A DNA stretch of 64,000 nucleotides from positions 1-64,000 of the forward strand of contig JBCAXJ010000004.1 of assembly GCA_038534135.1 (NCBI GenBank). Reading direction: 5' to 3'. This stretch comes from Thermohalobaculum sp038534135 (GTDB taxonomy: Bacteria > Pseudomonadota > Alphaproteobacteria > Rhodobacterales > Rhodobacteraceae). Shown piece by piece: positions 52,162 to 59,846 of the stretch (within the stretch, counting starts at the first letter, position 1; every line of letters begins with the position of its first letter). The notes beneath the pieces were generated by a model. It ran no database searches. It had not been told where the DNA came from and worked only from the letters and a program-made list of their open reading frames with translations. The translations under genes were made by a program, and so were the position numbers.

Positions 52162-53691
52162 TCAGTACCAGGCATCAGGGAGTTCCCGTCTTCGGCGTGC
52201 GACGTACGCTTTCAGTTCCTCGTCCACGCCTGGGTCGATGGGCGGTGCTTCGTAGTCTTCGAGCATCCTGGTCCAGCGTTCATAGGCACGGCGATAGCTG
52301 TCTTTCGAGCCGCGTTCCTCCCACTGTTCGCAGGATTCGGAATCCGACATGGTGGCATCGTAATAGGCGGTTTCGTAGTTCGCCATGGTGTGGGCTGACC
52401 CGAGGAAGTGCCCGGCCGGTTCAACGTCGCTGTAGGCGTGACGGCCCAGCGCGGTGTCGTCCATCGGCATGCCCGCCAGCATCACCTGGTAGGCACCCAG
52501 ACGATCGCCATCGAGGATCAGCTTTTCGTACCCGGTGCAAAGACCACCTTCCAGCCACCCCGCCGCGTGCAGCGTGAAATTCGATCCACCAAGCGCGGTC
52601 GACAGCATGGAATCCGCGCTCTCGGCCGCGGCCTGGGCATCCGGGATCTTCGAGGCGGTGAGCGACCCGCCGCAGCGCAACGGCACGCCGAGACGCCGGG
52701 CCAACTGTCCGATGACGTAGTTCGACATGACAGGCTCGGGCATCCCGAAGGTCGGCGCACCCGACTTCAGCGACATCGACGAGAGGAAGTTGCCCAGAAT
52801 GAAAGGGCTGCTGGGTCGGACCAGTTGGCTGAAGGCGCAGCACATCATCGCCTCGGCAAGGGCCTGGGCGAGAGAGGCCGCTGTCGTTACCGGCCCCATG
52901 GCGCCGCCAAGGATGAACGGCGCGACAATCATGCCCTGTCCGGCGGCGGAATAGGTGCGGATCGCCTCGGTCACCACCTTGTCGACCAACAGCGGCGAAT
53001 TGGTGTTCACGTTGCCCATGATCACGCACTTGTCGTCAAGATCGCCGTGCAGGATGCGGGCCATCGCAACGCTGTCCTGGGCGCGCGACCGCTCGGTGAT
53101 CGCGCCGAGGTGCGGTTTGTCCGAATACCGCATGTGCGTGTAGACCATGTCGAGGTGGCGCTTGGAAACCGGCACATCGCAGGGCTCGCAAGTCACGAAG
53201 CCCGAGTGATGCAGGCTGGGCAGCATGTAGGTGAGCTTCACCAGGTTCTCGAAATCCTCCAGGGCGCCGTAGCGCCGCCCGCCTTCCAGATCGCGGACGA
53301 AGGGCGGGCCGTAGACCGGAGCGAACACCATCGCACCGTCGCCGATCCGGACCGAACGCTCCGGATTGCGGGCGTGTTGGATGAAGCTGGACGGTGCTGT
53401 CTGGCAGAGATGACGGATCAGGCCGCGTTCGGCGCGCACGCGCGTGCCCTGAACGTCGACGCCTGCCTGGCGCCAGATCTCGAGCGCTTCAGCATCTTCC
53501 TGAAACTCCAGCCCAATCTCCTGAATGATCCAGTCGGCCTGATCCTCCAGCCGGGTCAAGCCTTCCTCGCCCATGAACTCGTAGAACGGGATCTGGCGCT
53601 GGATGTAGGCCGGCGCGGTGGCACCGGTCCGTGCTCGGTCCTCTGACCGGCGGGGACCGCGGCGGCTGCGGCGGGCTGGCGCGTCTGACAT
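52162..53691 (-). CDS. MttB-family methyltransferase, non-pyrrolysine
   Basis: A 509-residue member of the trimethylamine methyltransferase superfamily. Landmarks are IPFYEFMGEEGLTRLEDQADWIIQEIGLEF near residue 35 (given here as a region), FAPVYGPPFVRDLEGGRR, SGFVTCEPCDVPVSKRHLDM and PFILGGAMGPVTTAASLAQALAE. The frame has no internal TAG, so it lacks the pyrrolysine of true MttB, as in MtgB and related quaternary-amine demethylases. The corrinoid partner and activase are not in the window. GGGAGGAAC precedes the ATG at 53691. First gene of the operon, divergent from a LysR regulator. Confidence 0.91.
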   Translation of the reverse strand: MSDAPARRSRRGPRRSEDRARTGATAPAYIQRQIPFYEFMGEEGLTRLEDQADWIIQEIGLEFQEDAEALEIWRQAGVDVQGTRVRAERGLIRHLCQTAPSSFIQHARNPERSVRIGDGAMVFAPVYGPPFVRDLEGGRRYGALEDFENLVKLTYMLPSLHHSGFVTCEPCDVPVSKRHLDMVYTHMRYSDKPHLGAITERSRAQDSVAMARILHGDLDDKCVIMGNVNTNSPLLVDKVVTEAIRTYSAAGQGMIVAPFILGGAMGPVTTAASLAQALAEAMMCCAFSQLVRPSSPFILGNFLSSMSLKSGAPTFGMPEPVMSNYVIGQLARRLGVPLRCGGSLTASKIPDAQAAAESADSMLSTALGGSNFTLHAAGWLEGGLCTGYEKLILDGDRLGAYQVMLAGMPMDDTALGRHAYSDVEPAGHFLGSAHTMANYETAYYDATMSDSESCEQWEERGSKDSYRRAYERWTRMLEDYEAPPIDPGVDEELKAYVARRRRELPDAWY

Positions 53692-53776
53692 CCAAAGTTC
53701 CTCCCATGCGCACGATAGCGCTGATCGGGTGGTCCGTAACGCTGGAAAATCCTTGGGGTTTGGATAAGCTCGGCTA

Positions 53777-54721
53777 ATGCGAAGATTGTTGCACCAGATC
53801 GACTCCCTTCATCATCTCGCCGCGTTCGAGGCGGCTGCACGACATGGGTCGTTCACACGGGCGGCCGAGGAGTTGAACGTCAGTCAGCCAGCGATCAGCC
53901 AATCCATTCGAAAACTCGAAACGGCCGTGGGTGTGAGGCTGTTCCAGCGTATGCACAGATCCATCGCCCTGACCGATGCAGGTGCGATGCTGGCCCATGA
54001 CGTCAGCGAGGCGTTCGGGCGTATCCATGCGACCGTCACGCATCTGGGGCGGATCGGGCGCACGGATCATGTGATCTTATCCGTCTCGACAGCCTTCGCG
54101 AATTACTGGATGGTCCCGCGCCTGCAGGCATTTCACGAGCGCTATCCGGGTGTCGATCTGCGGCTGCAGACGACGGACAAGGAACTCGATCTGGCACATG
54201 AGGGCATCTCGCTGGGCGTGCGCCGCGGCCACGGCAGTTGGGAGGGGTATGATGTCGCGTTGATCGCGCCCGAGCGCCTGATTGCGATCGCCTCGCCCGG
54301 TTGGGTGGCACGCAATGACGTTCCCACCACAATGCCCGAGCTTGCCGCAACGGCACTGACGCACCTGGAAGAACCGTTCCGCGCGCGACCGGGGTGGCTG
54401 GACTGGTTCCGGCACTTTGGCCACGCCTATCGCGACCCGGGCACCGGGCTTCGGCTGAACGATTATGCTCTGGTCCTTCAAGCAACCATGGCGGGGGAGG
54501 GTATTGCACTGGGCTTCAGCCATGTGGTCGAGGGGTTGATTGCGCAGGGTTTGCTGGCGCAGATCGGGGACTGGGACATGTTGACCGGACCCGGATACCA
54601 TCTGGTGTGGTCAAACCGGCAGGCGCTGTCCGAAAGTGCCATCATTGTGCGCGACTGGATCGTCGAGCCCGCGACCCAAGACTTGTTGGTTCCGGGTGTC
54701 GAAAGGCGCGGGAACGGTTGA
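53777..54721 (+). CDS. LysR-family transcriptional regulator (GcvA-like)
   Basis: A 314-residue regulator. The helix-turn-helix is at residues about 10-65 (LAAFEAAARHGSFTRAAEELNVSQPAISQSIRKLE by its parts HGSFTRAAEELN and SQPAISQSI), with QPAISQSIRKLE in the GcvA/AmpR form. The effector domain starts near 95 (DHVILSVSTAFANYWMVPRL). It diverges from the MttB/tdh/DMGDH operon over 85 bp and is the likely regulator of that operon, with a methylated amine or glycine derivative as the effector (inferred). Confidence 0.9.
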   Translation: MRRLLHQIDSLHHLAAFEAAARHGSFTRAAEELNVSQPAISQSIRKLETAVGVRLFQRMHRSIALTDAGAMLAHDVSEAFGRIHATVTHLGRIGRTDHVILSVSTAFANYWMVPRLQAFHERYPGVDLRLQTTDKELDLAHEGISLGVRRGHGSWEGYDVALIAPERLIAIASPGWVARNDVPTTMPELAATALTHLEEPFRARPGWLDWFRHFGHAYRDPGTGLRLNDYALVLQATMAGEGIALGFSHVVEGLIAQGLLAQIGDWDMLTGPGYHLVWSNRQALSESAIIVRDWIVEPATQDLLVPGVERRGNG

Positions 54722-54831
54722 GCGATCGAAAGCGCGGTCGTTGTGTGAATTGCCTGCAAGTTCCGTTGTGATCTCGTGCGCGAACCCGCCGCTGCGCTGA
54801 CTGCGGCGCTTATATGGAGCTGACGTGTGGA

Positions 54832-55827
54832 CTACTGCTTTCCCGCTGCGAGAAAGTAGACAGGGCGCAGCGGCATGAGTGCTTTGTCGGGATCGGACAG
54901 GCGTTCGTAATGCGTCAGCCAGATGTTCATCAGGCCTTCCAGATCCACCAGTTCCAGGTGCACGAAGTCCGATTTCGGAGTCGAAGGCAGCGCGCCTTCG
55001 AAACCGTTCAGCGAGATGACTGCGCCCAGGTCTCCGGACTGAGACAGGATTTCGCGCAACCGCGTGTACTCGCGGCCATCCATCGGGTCGGCGGATGCCG
55101 GGCGCACGGTGACGCGGATCGACGGCAGATCGTACCCAAGGTCCGGGCGCGGATAGGCGCGGATGCCCGTGAGCGCTCCGTTGACAAGGGATGGCTCGAA
55201 AATCGTCGCGTAACCCATGCCCCGCATCGCGGCAGCGACCACCTGCACCAGTGAATTGTCGTCAAGGCGGGCGATGTGGCTGGCAAGCTCGGCCTCGGCC
55301 CGTGTCTCGACCGTGCGGCGCTGCCGGACGCTTGTCGCGCCGGTCGGACGCAAACCAAAGATCGCGACCGGTGTCGGTGTGCCTGCACTTATCGCCAAGG
55401 CTGCTGCCGCGTCAGAGGACAATGTTACCTGATTGCCGGACCCACTGTTGTCGCGGCGGTAGAGAATTCCGTCAATCTCGGCACCCGTTTCGGAATTGAC
55501 GATCCGCACGCGGCGCGAACGATCGGCCTTCTGATGCGCGACCCAGATCCCGCGGGTTGTGCGGATACCGTTCCAGAGCACGGTTCCGGAGGCCGCGAAG
55601 ACCTCGGGTGCCCGTATCAGAGAAGAGGTGTCCGCCGGGCCCTGCGGTGTCAGAATATCAAGCGGGTCGATATTCGAACGTGCCGCCCCGGTGAACCCGC
55701 CGCGCTGCGGTTGAGCACACGCGGCGACAGCCAGGCAAGCAAGGCCGAGCAAGGCGGGATGCGGTGATCTTCTGATCGGGCTCTCCTTAGTGGCAACACG
55801 CGCAGGACCGCGCTTGGATGCGACCAT
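54832..55827 (-). CDS. Lipoprotein with degenerate Mrr-type (PD-(D/E)XK) domain
   Basis: About 331 residues from ATG 55827. A lipoprotein signal ends at VAAC (Cys 37 with this start). AAGGAG precedes an ATC at 55776 that would give a more normal 20-residue signal peptide, so a rare AUC start is possible. Residues about 85-180 include SETGAEIDGILYRRDNSGSG and SSDAAAALAISAGTPTPVAI, which recall an RlpA-like barrel. Residues about 195-331 match the Mrr restriction-endonuclease domain in order: SLVQVVAAAMRGMGY, SIRVTVRP, GDLGAVISLNGFEG, LVDLEGLMNIWLTHYERL and the end PLRPVYFLA. The catalytic Asp and the (Q/E)VK lysine appear lost. Likely a non-catalytic envelope protein. Confidence 0.7.
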   Translation of the reverse strand: MVASKRGPARVATKESPIRRSPHPALLGLACLAVAACAQPQRGGFTGAARSNIDPLDILTPQGPADTSSLIRAPEVFAASGTVLWNGIRTTRGIWVAHQKADRSRRVRIVNSETGAEIDGILYRRDNSGSGNQVTLSSDAAAALAISAGTPTPVAIFGLRPTGATSVRQRRTVETRAEAELASHIARLDDNSLVQVVAAAMRGMGYATIFEPSLVNGALTGIRAYPRPDLGYDLPSIRVTVRPASADPMDGREYTRLREILSQSGDLGAVISLNGFEGALPSTPKSDFVHLELVDLEGLMNIWLTHYERLSDPDKALMPLRPVYFLAAGKQ

Positions 55828-55882
55828 CGTATCCGAAGCGTTGCGATTCGCGAAAACCACCTTTCCAGCCGGATCAAGGCAC

Positions 55883-58204
55883 TTATTTCGAGGTCGCGAC
55901 GTAGACGCCGTCCCAGTCATCCGGCGGCGGGTCGATCCGGTAGCCCATGATCCGCTCGATCATGATGCCTGCTAGCGGGCGCGGATCGAAGACGCCCACG
56001 ATGCCGAGATCCGCCGCCTGATGAAATGCCGCTTCGGCAGCATCCCATTCCTGGGAAAGGTAGTGCTGGCGCGCGGCCCGCAATCTGTGGCGGAGGTCTT
56101 CGAACGCGGTCGAGCGCAGGACGTTCGCATCGCCCGCGACGGTGAATATCGTTTCGGGTTGCGTCCGGCCCTTCACCGCGACGGCGTCCAGTTCGATGCA
56201 GGCGAACTCCTCCATCGCCGTGGCCGCTGTCGCCGATCCGATGAGGTTTCGCACCCCGTAGGCTTTCGTCTGCCCTTCCAGGCGCGCGGCAAGGTTCACG
56301 CTGTCACCCACGCAGGAATACGCCAGCCGCTTCAGGGATCCCATATTGCCGACCGAGCATTCGCCGGTGTTGATGCCCACGCCGATATCGATGTCCGGCA
56401 GGCCCTCCGCCGTGAAATCGGCGTTGAGTTCTTCCATGATCGGGTTGAACGCGAGCATCGCGCGGATCGCCTTGATCTCGTGGCGCTCTGTCATGCGCGG
56501 TGCGTTCCAGAACGCCATCACGGCATCGCCCATGTATTTGTCGATCGTGCCCTCGTTCTCGATGATCGCATCGGTCAGGGGCGTCAGCAGCTTGTTGATA
56601 AACGCGATGACCTCCTGCGGTTGCATCTTCTCGGTGATCGTCGAGAAGCGCCGGACGTCGAGGAACATGATCGAGAGCACGCGTTGATCGCCGCCGGGCG
56701 TCAGGTGTCGTTCCGGGTTGTCGATGATATCCGCGATCACCTCGGGCGCCACGAAGTGTTCGAACTGCCGGGTCACCTCGCGCCGCGAAGCCTCGGCCGT
56801 GAAGAACTTGTACCCGGACACGGTGAGATGCGGGATGCCGATCCCGAGCGCGGGCAACAGCGGATTGAAGAGAATCGAATACTCGGAGAACGCGAACCAG
56901 CTGCCTGCGACGACGGCCAAGACAGACAGCACCATCGCGATGAACCCCGAGAGCGGAAAGTTCAAGGCGAGCAGCAGGATCACGACGAGGCCCAGGACAA
57001 CCACGATCAACCGTTCGAGTCCCAGCGCCCAGTCCGGGTTCACGAGGTAGGCACCGTCGAGGATCTGCTCGGTCACTTCGGCATGGACATGGACCCCGGC
57101 GACGCGGTTGCTCAGCGGTGTCCGAACCAGGTCGAACAGACCCGTCACCGATGTGCCGACGAAGATGATCTTGCCCGCGACGTCTGCTGCCACGTCATCC
57201 GGTATGCCGCCTGCTTCCAGGACCCGGTGCGCCGGGATGACCCTTCGGTCCTCGGCCCCTGAATAGCGGACGCGCAAGGCGCCGTCCCGGTCGACCGGCA
57301 CGATGACATTTCCCGTGCGAATGCTGGCGATGCTGAGCCCGCCTGAATAGTCGTCTTCGCCGCTGCCGCGCGAGGTCTTGATCTGGTTCGACCGCTCTTC
57401 CGCCTGGGCGACGCGGAGCGCTTCCATCGAAAGTGTCGGCAGCAATTTCAGGTCCTGTGCCGCCAGGACGATCTCATCGGTGTTCGGGACCGCCGGGTCG
57501 TCGATCATGATCACCATCGGAACGCGCCGGATGATGCTGCCCTCGGTTGCTGCAAGGTTGAAGGCGGCGATGCCTGATGCGCCTTGGGAGAGAACCGGCA
57601 GATTGGTGACGACGCCGTCATAGGTGTCGATCACGCCGAACAGATCGCGCCGGTCCCCGCCGAGTTGACTGGGTTGGCGCAACGCCTCGGGCATGGTCGC
57701 CGATGTCGCGCCTTCCTCGGCGATCATGCCCAGCACGACGGGCGCCTGGCTGATCAGCCAGCCGAAGCTTGCGTCGTGATCGGGCACCGCGCTTGTGCCA
57801 CGTTTGGTGCTGGGGTCCTGGAAAACCGCCGAGTAGTCGTCGCCGAAACGCTGGAGCGATGGCACGAGGATTTCCGGCGACGTCCGGTCGGGCTCGGAGA
57901 AGATCATATCGAAGGCAATCACCGCCGCGCCGGCGTTTGTCAGACGGTAGACCATCTCGGCCAGGAATGTCCGCGGCCATGGCCATTGACCAAGCTGCTT
58001 CAGCGATGTCTCGTCAATGTCGACGACCCGCACCGGGCTTTCGGGATTGTACGGGCGTGGCTGCAGGCGCTGGTATTCATCGAACACTGCTTCACGCACG
58101 GCTGTCACCTGGCGTTCTGGACCGGCCTCGAACACCACGAAGATCAAGCCGATCATGATCAGCCCCAGCGCCAGCGCAGCCCAATCTATTCTGCGTTTCA
58201 GCAC
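55883..58204 (-). CDS. CHASE2-domain adenylate/guanylate cyclase
   Basis: A 773-residue membrane enzyme making cAMP or cGMP. One helix near residues 6-25 is followed by a periplasmic CHASE2 sensor (VRVVDIDETSLKQLGQWPWPR, VIAFDMIFSEPDR, KIIFVGTSVTGLFDLVRTPL), three helices near 395-470, and a class III cyclase domain from about 515. Metal aspartates lie in MFLDVRRFSTITE and YMGDAVMAFWN, with the transition-state Asn/Arg region SVNLAARLEG. The C-terminal 80 residues are TPR-like (YLSQEWDAAEAAFHQAA). GTG 58204 (VLKRRIDW) with AGGGGA upstream is preferred; a TTG at 58294 would add 30 unlikely residues. It diverges from the TPR/barrel gene. Confidence 0.92.
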   Translation of the reverse strand: MLKRRIDWAALALGLIMIGLIFVVFEAGPERQVTAVREAVFDEYQRLQPRPYNPESPVRVVDIDETSLKQLGQWPWPRTFLAEMVYRLTNAGAAVIAFDMIFSEPDRTSPEILVPSLQRFGDDYSAVFQDPSTKRGTSAVPDHDASFGWLISQAPVVLGMIAEEGATSATMPEALRQPSQLGGDRRDLFGVIDTYDGVVTNLPVLSQGASGIAAFNLAATEGSIIRRVPMVIMIDDPAVPNTDEIVLAAQDLKLLPTLSMEALRVAQAEERSNQIKTSRGSGEDDYSGGLSIASIRTGNVIVPVDRDGALRVRYSGAEDRRVIPAHRVLEAGGIPDDVAADVAGKIIFVGTSVTGLFDLVRTPLSNRVAGVHVHAEVTEQILDGAYLVNPDWALGLERLIVVVLGLVVILLLALNFPLSGFIAMVLSVLAVVAGSWFAFSEYSILFNPLLPALGIGIPHLTVSGYKFFTAEASRREVTRQFEHFVAPEVIADIIDNPERHLTPGGDQRVLSIMFLDVRRFSTITEKMQPQEVIAFINKLLTPLTDAIIENEGTIDKYMGDAVMAFWNAPRMTERHEIKAIRAMLAFNPIMEELNADFTAEGLPDIDIGVGINTGECSVGNMGSLKRLAYSCVGDSVNLAARLEGQTKAYGVRNLIGSATAATAMEEFACIELDAVAVKGRTQPETIFTVAGDANVLRSTAFEDLRHRLRAARQHYLSQEWDAAEAAFHQAADLGIVGVFDPRPLAGIMIERIMGYRIDPPPDDWDGVYVATSK

Positions 58205-58356
58205 CAGCCGCGTCCCCTGCCGTTCCCCTCTCGCGACGGTTGAACGTCGCTTCCGGTCACTCGACCAGAGGCACCATCGTCCGGGAATCCTCAACAGAAT
58301 GCTACACTTGCGTCGTCATTGGTGGTAGAATCAAATCAAACCGAGGGGAATTGAAT

Positions 58357-59766
58357 ATGAACGAATGGCTCTCACGCATAGTCGCGTGCCTGATGCTTTT
58401 TGCGTTTTTTGCAGGGCCCGCGAACGTATCCCACGCGCAGTCAGATGGACTGGAAACCGTACTGAATGCCGCGGCGGCGAAACGCGATCTGCGGGAGCAG
58501 CAGAACGAACTGTTCCAGCAATTGCTGAACGAACCGGACAACATCGATCTGATGTTCACCTATGCCAGCGTGTCGATCGCGCTCGAGGACTACGAGGCTG
58601 CGATCTCGACCCTGGAGCGCCTGCTGATCTATCGCCAGGACATCCCGAAGGTGCGGATCGAACTGGCGGTCGCCTATTTCCAGCTGGGATCCTACGAGGT
58701 CGCCAAGGTCTACTTCGAACAAGCCCTGGCCGAGCCGGATATTCCGGACAATGCGGTCGCCCGGATCAGGCCGTACATGGACGCGATCGAGGCCCGGACC
58801 GCCACAAGTGCCTTCAGCGTCATCGCGAATGCCGGGATAACCTATGCGACGAACGCGACCTTGGGACCGGATAGCGAGCAGATCCGGGTGAACGGTTTCG
58901 ATGCAACCCTGTTGGATGGTCAGAAAGAAGGAGATTTCGGAACCCGTGCCCTGGTGAATGTCAGTCACGTCTACGATCTCCAACGCGCCAACGATGACTC
59001 TTGGAGGACCGACGTCTCGGCGTTCTCGGTCCGGTATTTCAACGAGGATGCAGGCGATGTTTTGTTCACGCAGCTCAGGACGGGACCGCGTCTGTCGCTG
59101 ACCGACGAACAGTTCGGCCCGAAGATCCGCCCGTATGTCGAAGGCCAGTATCTCAACGTGAGCGATCGCGGTCTTTTTGGATCTTTTGGGGTCGGTGCGG
59201 AGTATGTCGACACGCTGTCGCCTATCTTCTCGGTCTTCGGGGACGTTGGCGTTCGGTACAGGAACTATTTCCGCAAGGAATTCACTGACGAGGATACGTA
59301 CAACGCGTATCTGAGCGCGGGCCTTGCCTATATTCCGGTCCGCGACCTGATTTTGCGCGGCGGGGTTCTGGCTGAGATCGATTTCGCCGATGAAATACAG
59401 GATAATATCCCTTTCTTTGCAGGCACCACCGGCCAGTCATTTGACGGCAACTCGAATGTCGAGGTTGGCCTGCGCGGATCCGCGGAATTCCAGTACGATA
59501 GCGGCCTGGACTGGGTTGACCGGAAGTGGTCGCTTAGCGGTTTTGCCGAGGTGCGCGGCCGATGGTTCAACGAGCCGGATCCGATCATTGACCGGGATAA
59601 AACCCGGCGCGATCTCGATCTGAGGGGCGGGCTGAGTCATGTCTTCTCGCTGAAAGAAGGCTTTGGTGTTCAGGTTGATGTCGATGCATTGTTGAGGGAA
59701 TCGAACATCGTGAACTTCGACCTGGATAACGTCAGTACGACTGTATCGCTGCAATACCGGATGTAA
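58357..59766 (+). CDS. TPR plus outer-membrane beta-barrel protein (Slam-like)
   Basis: A 469-residue exported protein. The signal peptide is MNEWLSRIVACLMLFAFFAG with cleavage after SHA near residue 28. Residues about 45-145 hold TPR-like helices (YEAAISTLERLLIYRQDIPKV, LGSYEVAKVYFEQALAEP). From about 155 to the end, alternating strands run in outer-membrane-barrel style (FSVIANAGITYATNATLGPD, LRTGPRLSLTDEQFGPKIRP) and the chain ends STTVSLQYRM. TPR domain plus C-terminal barrel of about 300 residues is the plan of Slam/DUF560 translocators of surface lipoproteins. ATG 58357 follows GAGGGGAATTGAAT. FecR-domain genes follow on the same strand. Confidence 0.75.
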   Translation: MNEWLSRIVACLMLFAFFAGPANVSHAQSDGLETVLNAAAAKRDLREQQNELFQQLLNEPDNIDLMFTYASVSIALEDYEAAISTLERLLIYRQDIPKVRIELAVAYFQLGSYEVAKVYFEQALAEPDIPDNAVARIRPYMDAIEARTATSAFSVIANAGITYATNATLGPDSEQIRVNGFDATLLDGQKEGDFGTRALVNVSHVYDLQRANDDSWRTDVSAFSVRYFNEDAGDVLFTQLRTGPRLSLTDEQFGPKIRPYVEGQYLNVSDRGLFGSFGVGAEYVDTLSPIFSVFGDVGVRYRNYFRKEFTDEDTYNAYLSAGLAYIPVRDLILRGGVLAEIDFADEIQDNIPFFAGTTGQSFDGNSNVEVGLRGSAEFQYDSGLDWVDRKWSLSGFAEVRGRWFNEPDPIIDRDKTRRDLDLRGGLSHVFSLKEGFGVQVDVDALLRESNIVNFDLDNVSTTVSLQYRM

Positions 59767-59846
59767 TAAAACCCACGCGCTTGGCGCGTATACTGCGGCC
59801 GAGTGCGAACATTGAGAAACGGCTGGAGAACGTGGGGAGAATCCCG

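Noticed and set aside
49690..52398. 902-codon open frame on the plus strand
   Set aside because: It lies antisense to the DMGDH-like and tdh genes, whose products are clearly recognisable. Its Arg/His/Asp-rich translation has no familiar motif. High GC and third-position bias create such frames.
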